A stretch of DNA of 64,000 nucleotides, from the NCBI RefSeq assembly GCF_000471905.2, contig NW_006498608.1, positions 6,675,157-6,739,156 of the forward strand. The letters are read 5' to 3'. The stretch is from Amborella trichopoda. Its lineage: Eukaryota > Streptophyta > Magnoliopsida > Amborellales > Amborellaceae. A program made the position numbers and the translations under genes. Of this stretch, positions 56,101-64,000 are shown piece by piece (position 1 is the first letter of the stretch; each line of letters starts with the position of its first letter). A model generated the notes under the pieces. It ran no database searches. It was not told where the DNA came from and was given only the letters and a program-made list of their open reading frames with translations.

Positions 56101-57929
56101 GAAATTGATCTTGGGTCCTATAAGAAAGCAGCCCCCTCAAAGTGGCACATTTATAATGATAAGGATGTAGCCTGCAGAAGTGGCCATCTATTTAGTGAGT
56201 TCTTTCTTTATTTTCAAGCCTATTTTTGCTTTTCATCGAGTTACTAAGCGTTTCCTACTTATTTATATATAATTCTATATCTTTGAAATACACTGTATGG
56301 ATTCATTCCATGTTTCTCTTAGAAACCATATAAACAGAGAATTGTACAATGCAGGTTCTTTTCTGGCCTATTTTTGCTTTTCATTAACTTACTAAGTATT
56401 TCCTAGTTATTTATATATAATTCCATATCTTTGTATTCCTCTGTATGGGTTCATTCCGTGTTCCTCTTAGTAACCAGATAATCAGAGAATTGAACAATGC
56501 ATGTTCTTTTCTAGCCTATCTTTGCTTTTCATTCAGTTACTAAGCATATCCTAGTTATTTATATATAATTCTAAATCTTTGTATTCCTCTGTATGGATTC
56601 ATTCCATTTTTTCTCTTAGAAACCATATAAACAGAGAACTGTACAATGCAGGTTCTTTTCTAGCCTAATTTGTCTTTCCATTAAGTTACTAAGCATGTCC
56701 TAGTTATTTATATATAATTCTATATCTTTGTATTCATCTGTATAAGCTCATTCTCTTTTCCCCCTAAAAACCACATAATCGGAGAATTGAACAATGCAGT
56801 TTCTTTTCTAGCCTATTTTTGCTTCTTTTCATTGAGTTACTAAGCATTTCCTAGTTACTTACATAATTCTAGTATGGAGTCATTTCATCTTTCTTTTAGA
56901 AACCATAAAGAGAGAAATGAACAGTGCAGGTTCTTAATGTCCAATAAAGCATGCCATATGGGGAAAACATGCAATATAACTACAATAAAAGTAATACAAC
57001 AAGCAATTTTTTTTAACTCCAAAGAAAAAACAAAAAATGGAACTTTTTTTTTTAGTTAAAAAAATAATAATACAAAAGAACATATCATTTCTGCTAATAT
57101 TTTTCAAAGAAAACTTAACACATTGAGCTAAGAGCTCTTTAGAGTCCAAAACAGTGAAAGAACAAAAAAACGCAGGTCCTCTATGAACAACAAAATCCCT
57201 AAAACTCAAAAATCCACACCAACAAAACAGTACCTGGATCAACTCATCACCCAGTGCAGCAGACAGTGGTAACTGCTCCTTCGACAAAACCCTAATTTGA
57301 GCACCACTCTCTTGCCTGATCTTTTCCACCACTTTGCCCCCCTTTCCAAGAACACAGCCCACCTGATTACCCGGTGCCAAAAGCCGGCAAACAACAGAGT
57401 CAGGGACCACAGAAACCTTCTGTTCACCATTGTCTCTCTCTAAATCCTCTTCTCTCTCTATCCTCTCCTCTCTCTCCCCATCGACCTGCAAAATCCTCTC
57501 AAAAACCCTAACCAGTGCTTTCTGAGCCGGTGAAATCTCGACCTCAGCCTCACCTCCCTCCTCTTTCCCCGCCACCTCCTCAACAGAGTCCTCGTTTCTA
57601 GCGACCTCATCACCGGAATGCTTTTTAAGGTGCTCCGGCGAGGGTGCAATTATCAAAATCACCCTTTCATCACAACCTGGAACTGGTTCTTCAATCCTAA
57701 TCTTCGCCCCAGTTTCATCGCGAAATTGCTTTATGATGCCGCCGCCTTTTCCGATAACGCCGCCCGTTTTGTTGGCGGGGCACAGGATTCGGAATAGGGT
57801 TTCACCAACTGTGATCTTAAGGGGCGGCGGCGACTTGAAAGAGGAGACGCGGCGTTTGGGGGTGGCGCCGTTGCATTCCGGGGGATCAAAGTGGCGTTTG
57901 GGTGGCGGATGGGCAGAGCCGCTTTCCAT
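48854..57929 (-). CDS. Five-KH-domain RNA-binding protein, HEN4/PEPPER-like
   Basis: Seven coding exons on the minus strand: 57929-57234, 54321-53881, 52359-52105, 51413-51060, 50853-50774, 49553-49442, 48997-48854; 693 residues. KH1 (FRILCPANKTGGVIGKGG) and KH2 (CRLLAPGNQVGCVLGKGG) are in exon 1, separated by an acidic Glu-rich linker. KH3 (FRLLCANDKVGSVIGRGG) is in exon 2, and KH4 (AKLLVPSNQVGCVLGKGG) in exon 3. KH5 is split over exons 6-7 (VVPQYLMGSIFGENGSNLNQ / ISGAKVNMHDPRPGALEG). The GxxG loop is intact in KH1-4; KH5 has GENG. A Pro/Arg/Ser-rich linker lies in exons 4-5. The HEN4/PEPPER/RCF3 group of plant nuclear KH proteins acts in pre-mRNA processing and flowering control. Which member is orthologous cannot be settled here. 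All junctions are GT-AG with consistent phase. Confidence 0.94.
49022..49112. repeat. GA/CT dinucleotide microsatellite by a splice acceptor
   Basis: About 45 GA units on the plus strand. On the transcribed strand of the KH gene this is a long CT tract ending about 24 bases before the intron 6 acceptor AG (48998-48999). It therefore forms or extends the polypyrimidine tract. Confidence 0.95.
49134..49206. repeat. ACGT tetranucleotide microsatellite
   Basis: At least 18 tandem ACGT units run into the assembly gap. ACGT is its own reverse complement, so the array is a perfect palindrome of any length, which probably explains why the assembly stops here. Confidence 0.95.
49207..49367. other. 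Assembly gap (161 N) within KH intron 6
   Basis: Unresolved bases, flanked by the ACGT array on the left and GACGTAGAC-type repeats on the right. Confidence 0.99.
50145..50184. repeat. GA microsatellite in KH intron 5
   Basis: About 20 GA units, within the intron between exons 5 and 6. Confidence 0.95.
50281..50700. mobile_element. GC-rich CCTAGG-containing MITE-like insertion
   Basis: Two GC-rich ends carry many copies of CGCCTAGGCG-type palindromes (50298-50430 and 50592-50680), separated by an AT-rich centre. The outer edges GATTCAAAAAACAGACCGCC and CCGCCTAGCACTTTTTGAAAC are inverted copies of each other. There is no ORF. Base composition differs sharply from the surrounding AT-rich intron. 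Confidence 0.65.
50924..51001. repeat. 26-bp tandem repeat, three copies
   Basis: GATAAAATGGAGGAACAAGG followed by CAAACA repeats at 50924, 50950 and 50976 in KH intron 4. Confidence 0.9.
52373..52477. repeat. 52-bp tandem duplication next to KH exon 3
   Basis: The unit beginning CATGTAATCAAAAGATGAAT is present at 52373 and 52425. It starts within 15 bases of the exon 3 acceptor, so the duplicated unit contains intronic bases close to the splice site. Confidence 0.85.
52540..52910 (+). mobile_element. 5'-truncated LINE tail in KH intron 2
   Basis: The + strand around 52625-52690 reads WQEANSTADLLAKR, the C-terminal end of a LINE RNase H domain and similar to the large LINE in this window ([14 protein letters not shown]). 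A 3' UTR with a duplicated TTTTGCTTCTCTTTTGAGTG block (about 52739 and 52773) follows, then an A-rich end near 52905. Possible target duplications (ATAAGTCCAAG near 52525, ATAAGGGTCCAAG near 52907) are imperfect. It is antisense to the KH gene. Confidence 0.6.
54622..54731. repeat. 55-bp tandem duplication in KH intron 1
   Basis: Two adjacent copies of a 55-base unit starting GCTAAGAATAAAAAATCACA, at 54622 and 54677, almost identical. Confidence 0.9.
56213..56935. repeat. Tandem array, unit about 149 bp, nearly five copies, in KH intron 1
   Basis: Units begin at about 56218, 56368, 56514, 56664 and 56812. Each contains CCTATTTTTGCTTTTCATT, GTTACTAAGCATTTCCTAGT, TATTTATATATAATTCTA, TGGATTCATTCCAT, AACCATATAAACAGAGAA and AATGCAGGTTCTTTTC. 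Divergence is moderate and the last unit is shortened. Confidence 0.9.
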
Positions 57930-58180
57930 TCGGCCCTCGTTACTTTCTATCTGGCTCTCTCTCTACACCCTTAAACCTTAAACCTCCCCTTCTGGTATCT
58001 CTCTGTCTCTCTCTGAGTTTATCGGTCTTTGAGCATTTCTGAGTCGCTTTCCGTTGGCTCCTCTCTTTCTATCTCAGAAACCCTCCTCTCTCCATTGGCA
58101 TTTGGCGTTGTGAGTTTAGGTTGGCGTCACACTTTTCGAAATCTTGACTTCAAAATGTTCTGCTTCTCACTCTGCCTTTC
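57930..58180 (-). promoter_or_regulatory. 5' leader and promoter region of the KH gene
   Basis: Upstream of the ATG, on the gene strand, the sequence is purine-rich (AGAGAGAGAGACAGAGAG-type tracts at about 57955-58012), as in many plant 5' UTRs. No TATA box is obvious. Assignment rests on position. Confidence 0.4.
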
Positions 58181-58183
58181 TCG

Positions 58184-58450
58184 GGTTGCAGCGGGTCAGG
58201 TCGGGTCCTCCTATCCGGATAAAAAAAAAGCTGGCAATCGGACTACTAAAAAATTAAAATAATTACACATTTAATTATATTTAAATTTGTTTCACATATT
58301 AGGACCCAAAAAAACATTATCAGATCTAGACTTGAATCCAAACCCAGACCTAAATTCAGATAGTATTTGAGTCCAAAGATTTGGACTTGAAACCAACCCA
58401 TTATATTCAAGTTTTAGAAAGTCGGATCTGGATCCATTGCCACCTATATA
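58184..58450. repeat. Small dispersed repeat with GGCAATGGATCC end
   Basis: One end reads CGGGTCAGGTCGGGTCC. The other reads GTCGGATCTGGATCCATTGCCACC. A similar pair occurs at about 63190-63507 (GTCGGATCCGGCAAGACCCGG ... CCATTGCCACCC). Blocks such as AACCCAGACC are shared. It looks like a non-autonomous DNA element, but inverted ends were not proven. Confidence 0.45.
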
Positions 58451-58978
58451 GTTAGCCTTTCTCTCTCATTCAGCTCTCTCCCCTACCCTCTATATTTAGG
58501 CACCTCTCTACCCTACCCTCTACATTTAGGCACCTTTGGATTTAGGTGAAAAGCTTTGGTGCTATAGGAGCAATCTCTCCATTTGATCACTTGGGCAAAG
58601 CTAGAGTTATGAATATTTTTTAGATCTCAAATTTTGAGAATATAATCTTTCTTAACCTAATAACCAACTTCCAAGTAAAAATAAAATTAATTTGCACCCT
58701 CTTTGTATTTAAATAAAGTGATATCCTAAAACCGAACAACAATAGTAAGATCTAGATGCTAGAGAACTCAAAATCTTTTCTTTCTTTTTTAAAATAATAA
58801 TCTTGAGATATTTAGATAGATCTCAAAATTTTGGATAAAACTAATACTCTTAAATATCTATATTTTGCCCGAGGGGAGTTGTGTATAGTATGCTTGAATG
58901 GGCTCAATACTATACACGCTCTTTATTTAGGTCTTTAGTTATTTTTCACTTCCTTTCTCAATTGGAAAAAGTTCACAT

Positions 58979-59333
58979 AGAGCTGAGGCTCTAAACAATC
59001 AAATTAGAGCTTACCTCAAAAAATTCACTAAAAAAGGTTGTTTGATGCCCAAATATCCTCAAATTGATCATCTTGACATCAAGATGCATGGACATAAGAA
59101 AAAATGGATTTCAAGATTTGAAAATAGTACATCTTGTAACACATTTTTTTACCATCAATTTTCAAGATTTTCGAGTTTTCAGCTTGATCTACACTATTTT
59201 TTAAGCTTTAAATTTTATAATTAAAGATGAAAATATATTTTAAGGCTATCACAAAGATTTTCAATATTGAAATCACATTTCTTGATACTATTTGAAGGTG
59301 GGCTTTGCTTTGATTTTGTAGAGCCTCGGCTCT
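58979..59333. mobile_element. MITE-like element, ends AGAGCYGAGGCTCTA
   Basis: The left end AGAGCTGAGGCTCTAAAC (58979) and the right end TAGAGCCTCGGCTCT (about 59319-59333) are inverted copies, and each is nearly palindromic itself. The middle (about 59036-59150) matches the core of the 9413-9757 element on the opposite strand: CAAATTGATCATCTTGACATC, AAAAATGGATTTCAAG, AGTACATCTTGTAACACA. Confidence 0.6.
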
Positions 59334-60120
59334 TTACAAACCACACCCTTCTCAATTAGGCTGTTGCACCACGGGCTTTTGGGATGGGGCCAGATTTAGG
59401 TCGTGAGATAAAGTTTGCAAGGCCAATAAGCTAAAAAAGCAAACGAGCTGGGTCGTGGTGGTAGCACCTCCATACCTAATTACCATATTGTAGTTTATAA
59501 TCTTGTTTACAACCCACTGACACCTTCAAAAAAGCTAATTTCTTAATTTATATGAAAAAAAAGGTTAGGGGCCTTTTTCCTTCCTGAATTACCTAAAAAA
59601 GAAAGGACATAAATATTTTGTTTAGGGTGCAGGTCTCTACTGTCGTGACCTAACTTTTTTCAAGTATATTTTACATAGATTAATTATTTCTTCTTTTAAC
59701 GCTATATAGCGCTTGGCCTTGTTCATCTCCATTTTTTTTAGACTGGACCTAGACAGGCCTCGATATCATCCAATTCGTTGTAGATTGGGTCTGAAACTAT
59801 ATTTTTAGCCCGTGGCCAACCCAGGGCCACCCTGCATTGTTTTGGCCAGGGCTAGCCCTCCCAAACCCTATGAATTGACAACCCTATTCTCGATTCTATC
59901 TCAACCCTTTAACCTCTATTATGTGGTACATCGGTGTCAACATGGTGTCTCTTTGGAGACAAGATAATATTTGAACAATAAAAAACGTAGAGAGATATGT
60001 ACATATGAACTTACCCAAAAAAAAGAAGATATGTACATATGTGTCAATGAAGTGTTTGACATAGCATGAATCTTAGAAATGTCAATCTTGAAATTGGTTA
60101 TCACAATCGGGCGTCATTAA

Positions 60121-61461
60121 GTACCAGTTTGGATGTATCCAAAATTAGAATATTTTTGGATTGCATTTCAAAAATCTTGTGAAACGAACTTTGACCCGTT
60201 TGGACAACTGCTCGAATTTACTAGATTTTTATATTGAAAGAAAACGATGCTGCCATATCAAGGCAAAAGTTACCATCCAAACTAATTCAAGTAAGACTTG
60301 AATTTTTTCGGATGAAAGTGCGGGGTTCTCTCACCCATTCAAAATGGGAGCCTTTTCTCTCATAGCACACCCATGTAAACCCCTTCTCTTCCTAAATGAG
60401 GAGAGGATTTTCATTTTCTCTCTCTACAAAACTAGAAAAAGCTCAAGCCACACGCCCTAGGCAGCATCTTTGTAAGCCTAGGCACTTTCTCTCTCTACAA
60501 AACTAATATTTTCTTTCATACCACGAAACCCCTTCTCGTCTCGAATATGCAGGGCATTGTCATTTTCGCTCTCCTAATATACCAGATAAGCTCAAGCATC
60601 ATCTATGACAACTCCTCTCAAGCACCATCCATGGCAAGCCCTAGGCGGCATCTTGAAGCCTCCTAATCAAGGCATCCAAAGACTTCTTCTTAGGGCTCTG
60701 CTTGGCCGCCGTTACCCCAAAGCTTCCAAACAATCTCTTTGCCCTTGAATTCCTAATTTTCTCTGAAGGGCTCTACTTGACCGCCCTCACCCCAAAGCTC
60801 CCAAACAATCTCTCCACCCTTGAATCTCTAATCTTCTCTTAAATCGCCATTACTTTCATGTCAACCAAAGCCCCATAATTATTCTCTCTAATCACTGGAT
60901 TCAAAAAATTATTGGAATGGTTACTCATCAAAAAGATTCACTATCTACTTGGCCTTCGCACACCTCTGCTTCAGCTCCTCAGAGCCATGTACCTCCGCAA
61001 AACCCTCGAGCAATCAGAGATTGGTCGAGCCCCAAAATTGCTTCAATACAAAACTGCATTTCCCTTGAAGTGGTGCACTATGTCACTGGCGAGCAACATG
61101 ACGATCCCCTACGATATTTGAGAGAGTGCACCCTTCATGATCCCAATGAGTATTTTAGGTGGGAGCACTTGGCCCGTGGTCAAAATTGGGGGATCAATAT
61201 TCCCCGTATTAGAGCTCAATTTTGTAAGCGAGAAGCTCAGGTGGCAGGTTTTATTGATGCGAGAGATACGAGAAAACTTTTTGGATTGGCAAGACAATTT
61301 TGGAAGGATAGGATGCAAATTTGCTTTTAATACGTTCACACCATCCAAACAGTCCAGCAGACTAATAAAAAAAAGATGATAATATTTCTTAATAAAGGAT
61401 GAAAAAAATTATAATTTTTTTTCAATGTGAAGGTTTTTTTATTTGACATCCAAACTGGCCG
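60121..61461. mobile_element. TIR element carrying an unrecognised ORF
   Basis: The left end GTACCAGTTTGGATGT and the right end ACATCCAAACTGGCCG are inverted repeats (13 matching bases CCAGTTTGGATGT), flanked by TAA on both sides (60118-60120 and 61462-61464). A 3-bp TAA duplication and a GTTTGGATG-containing end fit PIF/Harbinger (Tourist-like) elements. No transposase is seen. The interior has coding-like, GC-richer DNA, including the ORF at 60917-61330 and a 75-bp tandem at 60692-60841. This suggests a non-autonomous element that has picked up foreign sequence. Confidence 0.55.
60917..61330 (+). CDS. Unrecognised 137-codon ORF inside a TIR element
   Basis: The frame opens at ATG 60917 and gives 137 residues. 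It is soluble-looking and unusually protein-like for this neighbourhood: balanced composition, two histidine/aspartate-rich stretches (GEQHDDPLRYL, TLHDPNEYFRW), and a basic C-terminus with DARDTRKLFGLARQFW. No known domain is recognised and no membrane segment is seen. It lies between the inverted repeats of the element at 60121-61461 and may be a captured exon or part of the element's own old gene. The upstream leader is pyrimidine-rich with a 75-base tandem. It could also be a chance frame. Confidence 0.3.
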   Translation: MVTHQKDSLSTWPSHTSASAPQSHVPPQNPRAIRDWSSPKIASIQNCISLEVVHYVTGEQHDDPLRYLRECTLHDPNEYFRWEHLARGQNWGINIPRIRAQFCKREAQVAGFIDARDTRKLFGLARQFWKDRMQICF

Positions 61462-61464
61462 TAA

Positions 61465-63180
61465 AGAATGTAGGAAGTAAACTTTCATGATATTAAGTAT
61501 TTATGGAGTGATGATAGTAAAAAGTATCAAAAAATATCTATGTTTCTAAAATATCACATGGATGTTGTATTCTCAATGTGTGTATAACATAAAAATCTAT
61601 AGTCTATGCTCATAAGTGAACTACCCAAAGTACATCACTTTTTTGTGTTTTAGGCTGTTCCAATGGCAGACTTTTGAATTAGGTAAAATGAGAATAAAAA
61701 ATTCGAAAAAGTAATACCTCAATACAATATGTCCCAAAATTTGAAGCACACAGTAATACATCAATTTTTTGGGGTTCGTAAATAAATTTCTCTAAGAAGT
61801 AAACTTCAAATGAATAGAAATTCCTTAATTGTATTTGTCTATTTGATCAATTTAAATATGTTTAAATCATTGTGCAACAACTACCGGCAAAGGAGAATGA
61901 TGTCCCATTTGGAATGCCATTCTCCCCAATCCAAAAATCACTTATTCGCATGTTTATTTCGTAGAAGATGTAGTTTTGGAAGACATGTCTTCCTTAGCAT
62001 CAAAAACTGGATGGGGAAGCATGGAAGCCGTATCTTCCCTGTTTTATTCTTTTTTGGAAACCACAGGAAGCATCAGCTTCGAAAATACTACGACACTTCC
62101 CAAATCCCATTATCAAAAACATAAAGTGCTACAATTCCATGACGAAGAGGCTTTGGCATCCACGGCTTCTAGTTACCAAACACGCCTCAACACGAGGGCT
62201 TCCCGATGTGTTTCAAATTTCTCCAAATTTGATTTGATATAGCGCTAAAAGAAAAAAAAAACCCCAAAACCCCTTATGGTAATGGGAGAGCTTTTTATGT
62301 TACCCCACACACATATATGACATATATGACCCTTGGTCTCAGCATTAGATCTGCATAGATAGTTGAGATGGCGTGAGTCACAATGTCACAAGCTAGTATT
62401 TGACTGTCAGATGTTGATTGGATGGCTCATAGTGTTTTTTGTTTTTATTCTACATATAATTTTGAAGCAAAATTTGGGGCATACATGGATCTAATATGGG
62501 CACATGTGATAAAAATATTTAAAAAAATATTTTCGGTAATAAAAATTACTTACGGGTATTTTGGTCATTTATTTTTGCATAAAATATTTTTTTTATATTT
62601 TTTCTAGGTTCAACCTAATTTTCTGATGGGACACCCAAAATTTTATCAAAAAATATTTTGTGGAAAAAAATGAAAAATAGAATACAGGAAGTTTTGTTCA
62701 TCTCAACTTGTCTGCAGACACATAGCGAGATTCATAGAATACCCTTTGTCAATTGGAGTATTTATGAGATTTGACTTATGCATGTGGAATCGCTTGAGAA
62801 TCCTTTGGATATGCATTTCTTGTGATATATCAAAAAACCGCTAAGAGCGATCACAACGTATTTTAACACCGAGTGTATAACTCGCCTCTAACTTATGACT
62901 GAAATATTCTAAATTTTTTTTAAGGAATTATTGTTCATCAATAGAAGTAACTATCTTTTTCGGTTATAGATTCTTATTGTCTTTTCCTTATCTTGTCTTA
63001 CACTCTCCTTTATGACATTCTTATTGCTTTGGTGGCTAGTTATCTACAATTTATTCTTTTTTTGTTTGGATTGAACTTGTGTTTTTTCTGTAATCTAAAC
63101 TCACTCCTCTACGTTATGCACGGTTATTGGAAAAGAAATAGAGCCATTGGGACTAGAAATATGACTCACATTGTAAAACA
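61465..63180. other. Intergenic DNA, no gene recognised
   Basis: AT-rich. ORFs at 61810-62124 and 61976-62242 overlap in different frames and show no domain. Segments around 62500-62660 (AAAATATTTTTTTTATATTTTTTC, GGGACACCCAAAATTTTATC) resemble in style the region 8580-8780 and may be the same kind of small repeat. Confidence 0.4.
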
Positions 63181-63189
63181 TGCCTGAAA

Positions 63190-63510
63190 AGAGCTTATAA
63201 GAAACGGCCATTCGTAGCATCGCATCGCATCGCAACTGGTCGCGTCGGATCCGGCAAGACCCGGATCCACGCCAGAAAAAATTATAGGAACCAGACGCGA
63301 TTGGACTCAGACCCAATTGAGGGCGACCCAAAATAAAGAAATAAAATAATATATATATATATATATATTTAAATATTATAATTAACAATATATAGTTATA
63401 CTTATTTAAATATTATTAAAATTGTATATATTAAATATTATTTATGTAATAACACTATTTAGGTCAAGTCGGGACATCGAGTCCCAAGTCCATTGCCACC
63501 CTTACATAGC
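63190..63510. repeat. Second copy of the GGCAATGGATCC-type repeat
   Basis: GTCGCGTCGGATCCGG and AAGACCCGGATCC on the left; GGTCAAGTCGGGACATCGAG and CCATTGCCACCCTTA on the right. A TA microsatellite (63347-63368) lies in the middle. ATCGC repeats (63219-63233) mark the left edge. Confidence 0.4.
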
Positions 63511-63519
63511 ATCATGGGC

Positions 63520-63800
63520 TTGACATAGAAAGCTCTTGTAGCATAGGAAAAATATACTTGGGCTTCTCAAAGAAATACATTTCTGGTGCATAAAGTTTTG
63601 TAATCGACATCTTGATAATCATGGATATAAAAAAAAATGGATTTCAAGCCCCACAAAAAAAAGTGTATTTTGTAAAACATTTGGTTGTTTCAAGTGTTTA
63701 CGTATCTAACTATTTTTAAAGCCTTAAATTTCATTAGTTAGATGCGAGCTATGTTTTAGGGCCTCGAGAGTTTAATTACATTTTCTGGAGGGTTAGGTTT
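63520..63800. mobile_element. Decayed copy of the shared-core MITE family
   Basis: Contains ATCGACATCTTGATAATCATGG, AAAAATGGATTTCAAG and GTGTATTTTGTAAAACATTT (about 63600-63685), the same core order as 59060-59150. The ends are diverged: GAAAGCTCTTGTAGC on the left, GGGCCTCGAGAG on the right. Confidence 0.45.
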
Positions 63801-64000
63801 TGTGGTATAGATAAATAACATAAAGTCCCTGTATTACACTAACCCCACCCTGTAACACAAGAGCATATTGTGCTCTTTTCCTTAAAAAATTAAGAGTGAT
63901 TTACGTACGGAGTTTGAAATTTTAGGTAAAATATGAAATACTCCACTTATATGCGGAAATAAGTGGACTTCGTGATCTGAATTGTTCATATTGTTATACA

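Noticed and set aside
57733-57981. Plus-strand ORF opposite the KH gene start
   Set aside because: Shadow of KH exon 1 on the opposite strand; the KH frame has two clear KH domains.

Overview
The window is nuclear DNA from a flowering plant. Evidence is three spliced genes with canonical GT-AG introns and plant-specific domain combinations (TIFY+CCT+GATA, a five-KH RNA-binding protein, a PAP28/29-type phosphatase), set in AT-rich DNA full of Copia, Gypsy-like, L1/RTE and MITE-type elements and an endogenous pararetrovirus. The species cannot be named from the sequence. There are two assembly gaps (10230-11023 and 49207-49367).

Layout. 1-12 kb is repeat-dominated: an RTE-type LINE tail (about 540-800, minus strand), a decayed Copia element with both LTRs and a 5-bp target duplication (901-6638, minus), then MITE-like repeats around the first gap. 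12.46-34.66 kb is one minus-strand gene of seven coding exons encoding a ZML/GATA24-like transcription factor. Its intron 4 holds a cluster of decayed LTRs. Its 11.6-kb intron 1 holds a roughly full-length L1-type LINE flanked by a 17-bp target-site duplication. That LINE is itself interrupted by two head-to-head copies of a caulimovirid (pararetrovirus) 5' region, which form an inverted repeat with arms of about 1.17 kb around a 35S-like promoter. 36-40.6 kb is AT-rich, gene-poor DNA with diverged tandem repeats. 40.66-45.22 kb is a four-exon minus-strand gene for a PAP28-like calcineurin-type phosphatase, with an exact 3 x 87-bp tandem and several MITEs in its introns. 45.2-48.85 kb is intergenic. 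48.85-57.93 kb is a seven-exon minus-strand gene for a HEN4/PEPPER-like five-KH-domain protein; its introns carry GA and ACGT microsatellites, a GC-rich MITE, a truncated LINE and a 149-bp tandem array. 58-64 kb is intergenic with MITEs, including a 1.34-kb terminal-inverted-repeat element carrying an unrecognised 137-codon ORF.

The three genes lie in the same orientation but share no obvious pathway. One is a transcription factor, one a metallophosphoesterase and one an RNA-binding protein. The most unusual structure is the nested LINE/pararetrovirus palindrome inside an apparently intact transcription-factor gene. It could make double-stranded RNA and could transcribe antisense to its host gene.
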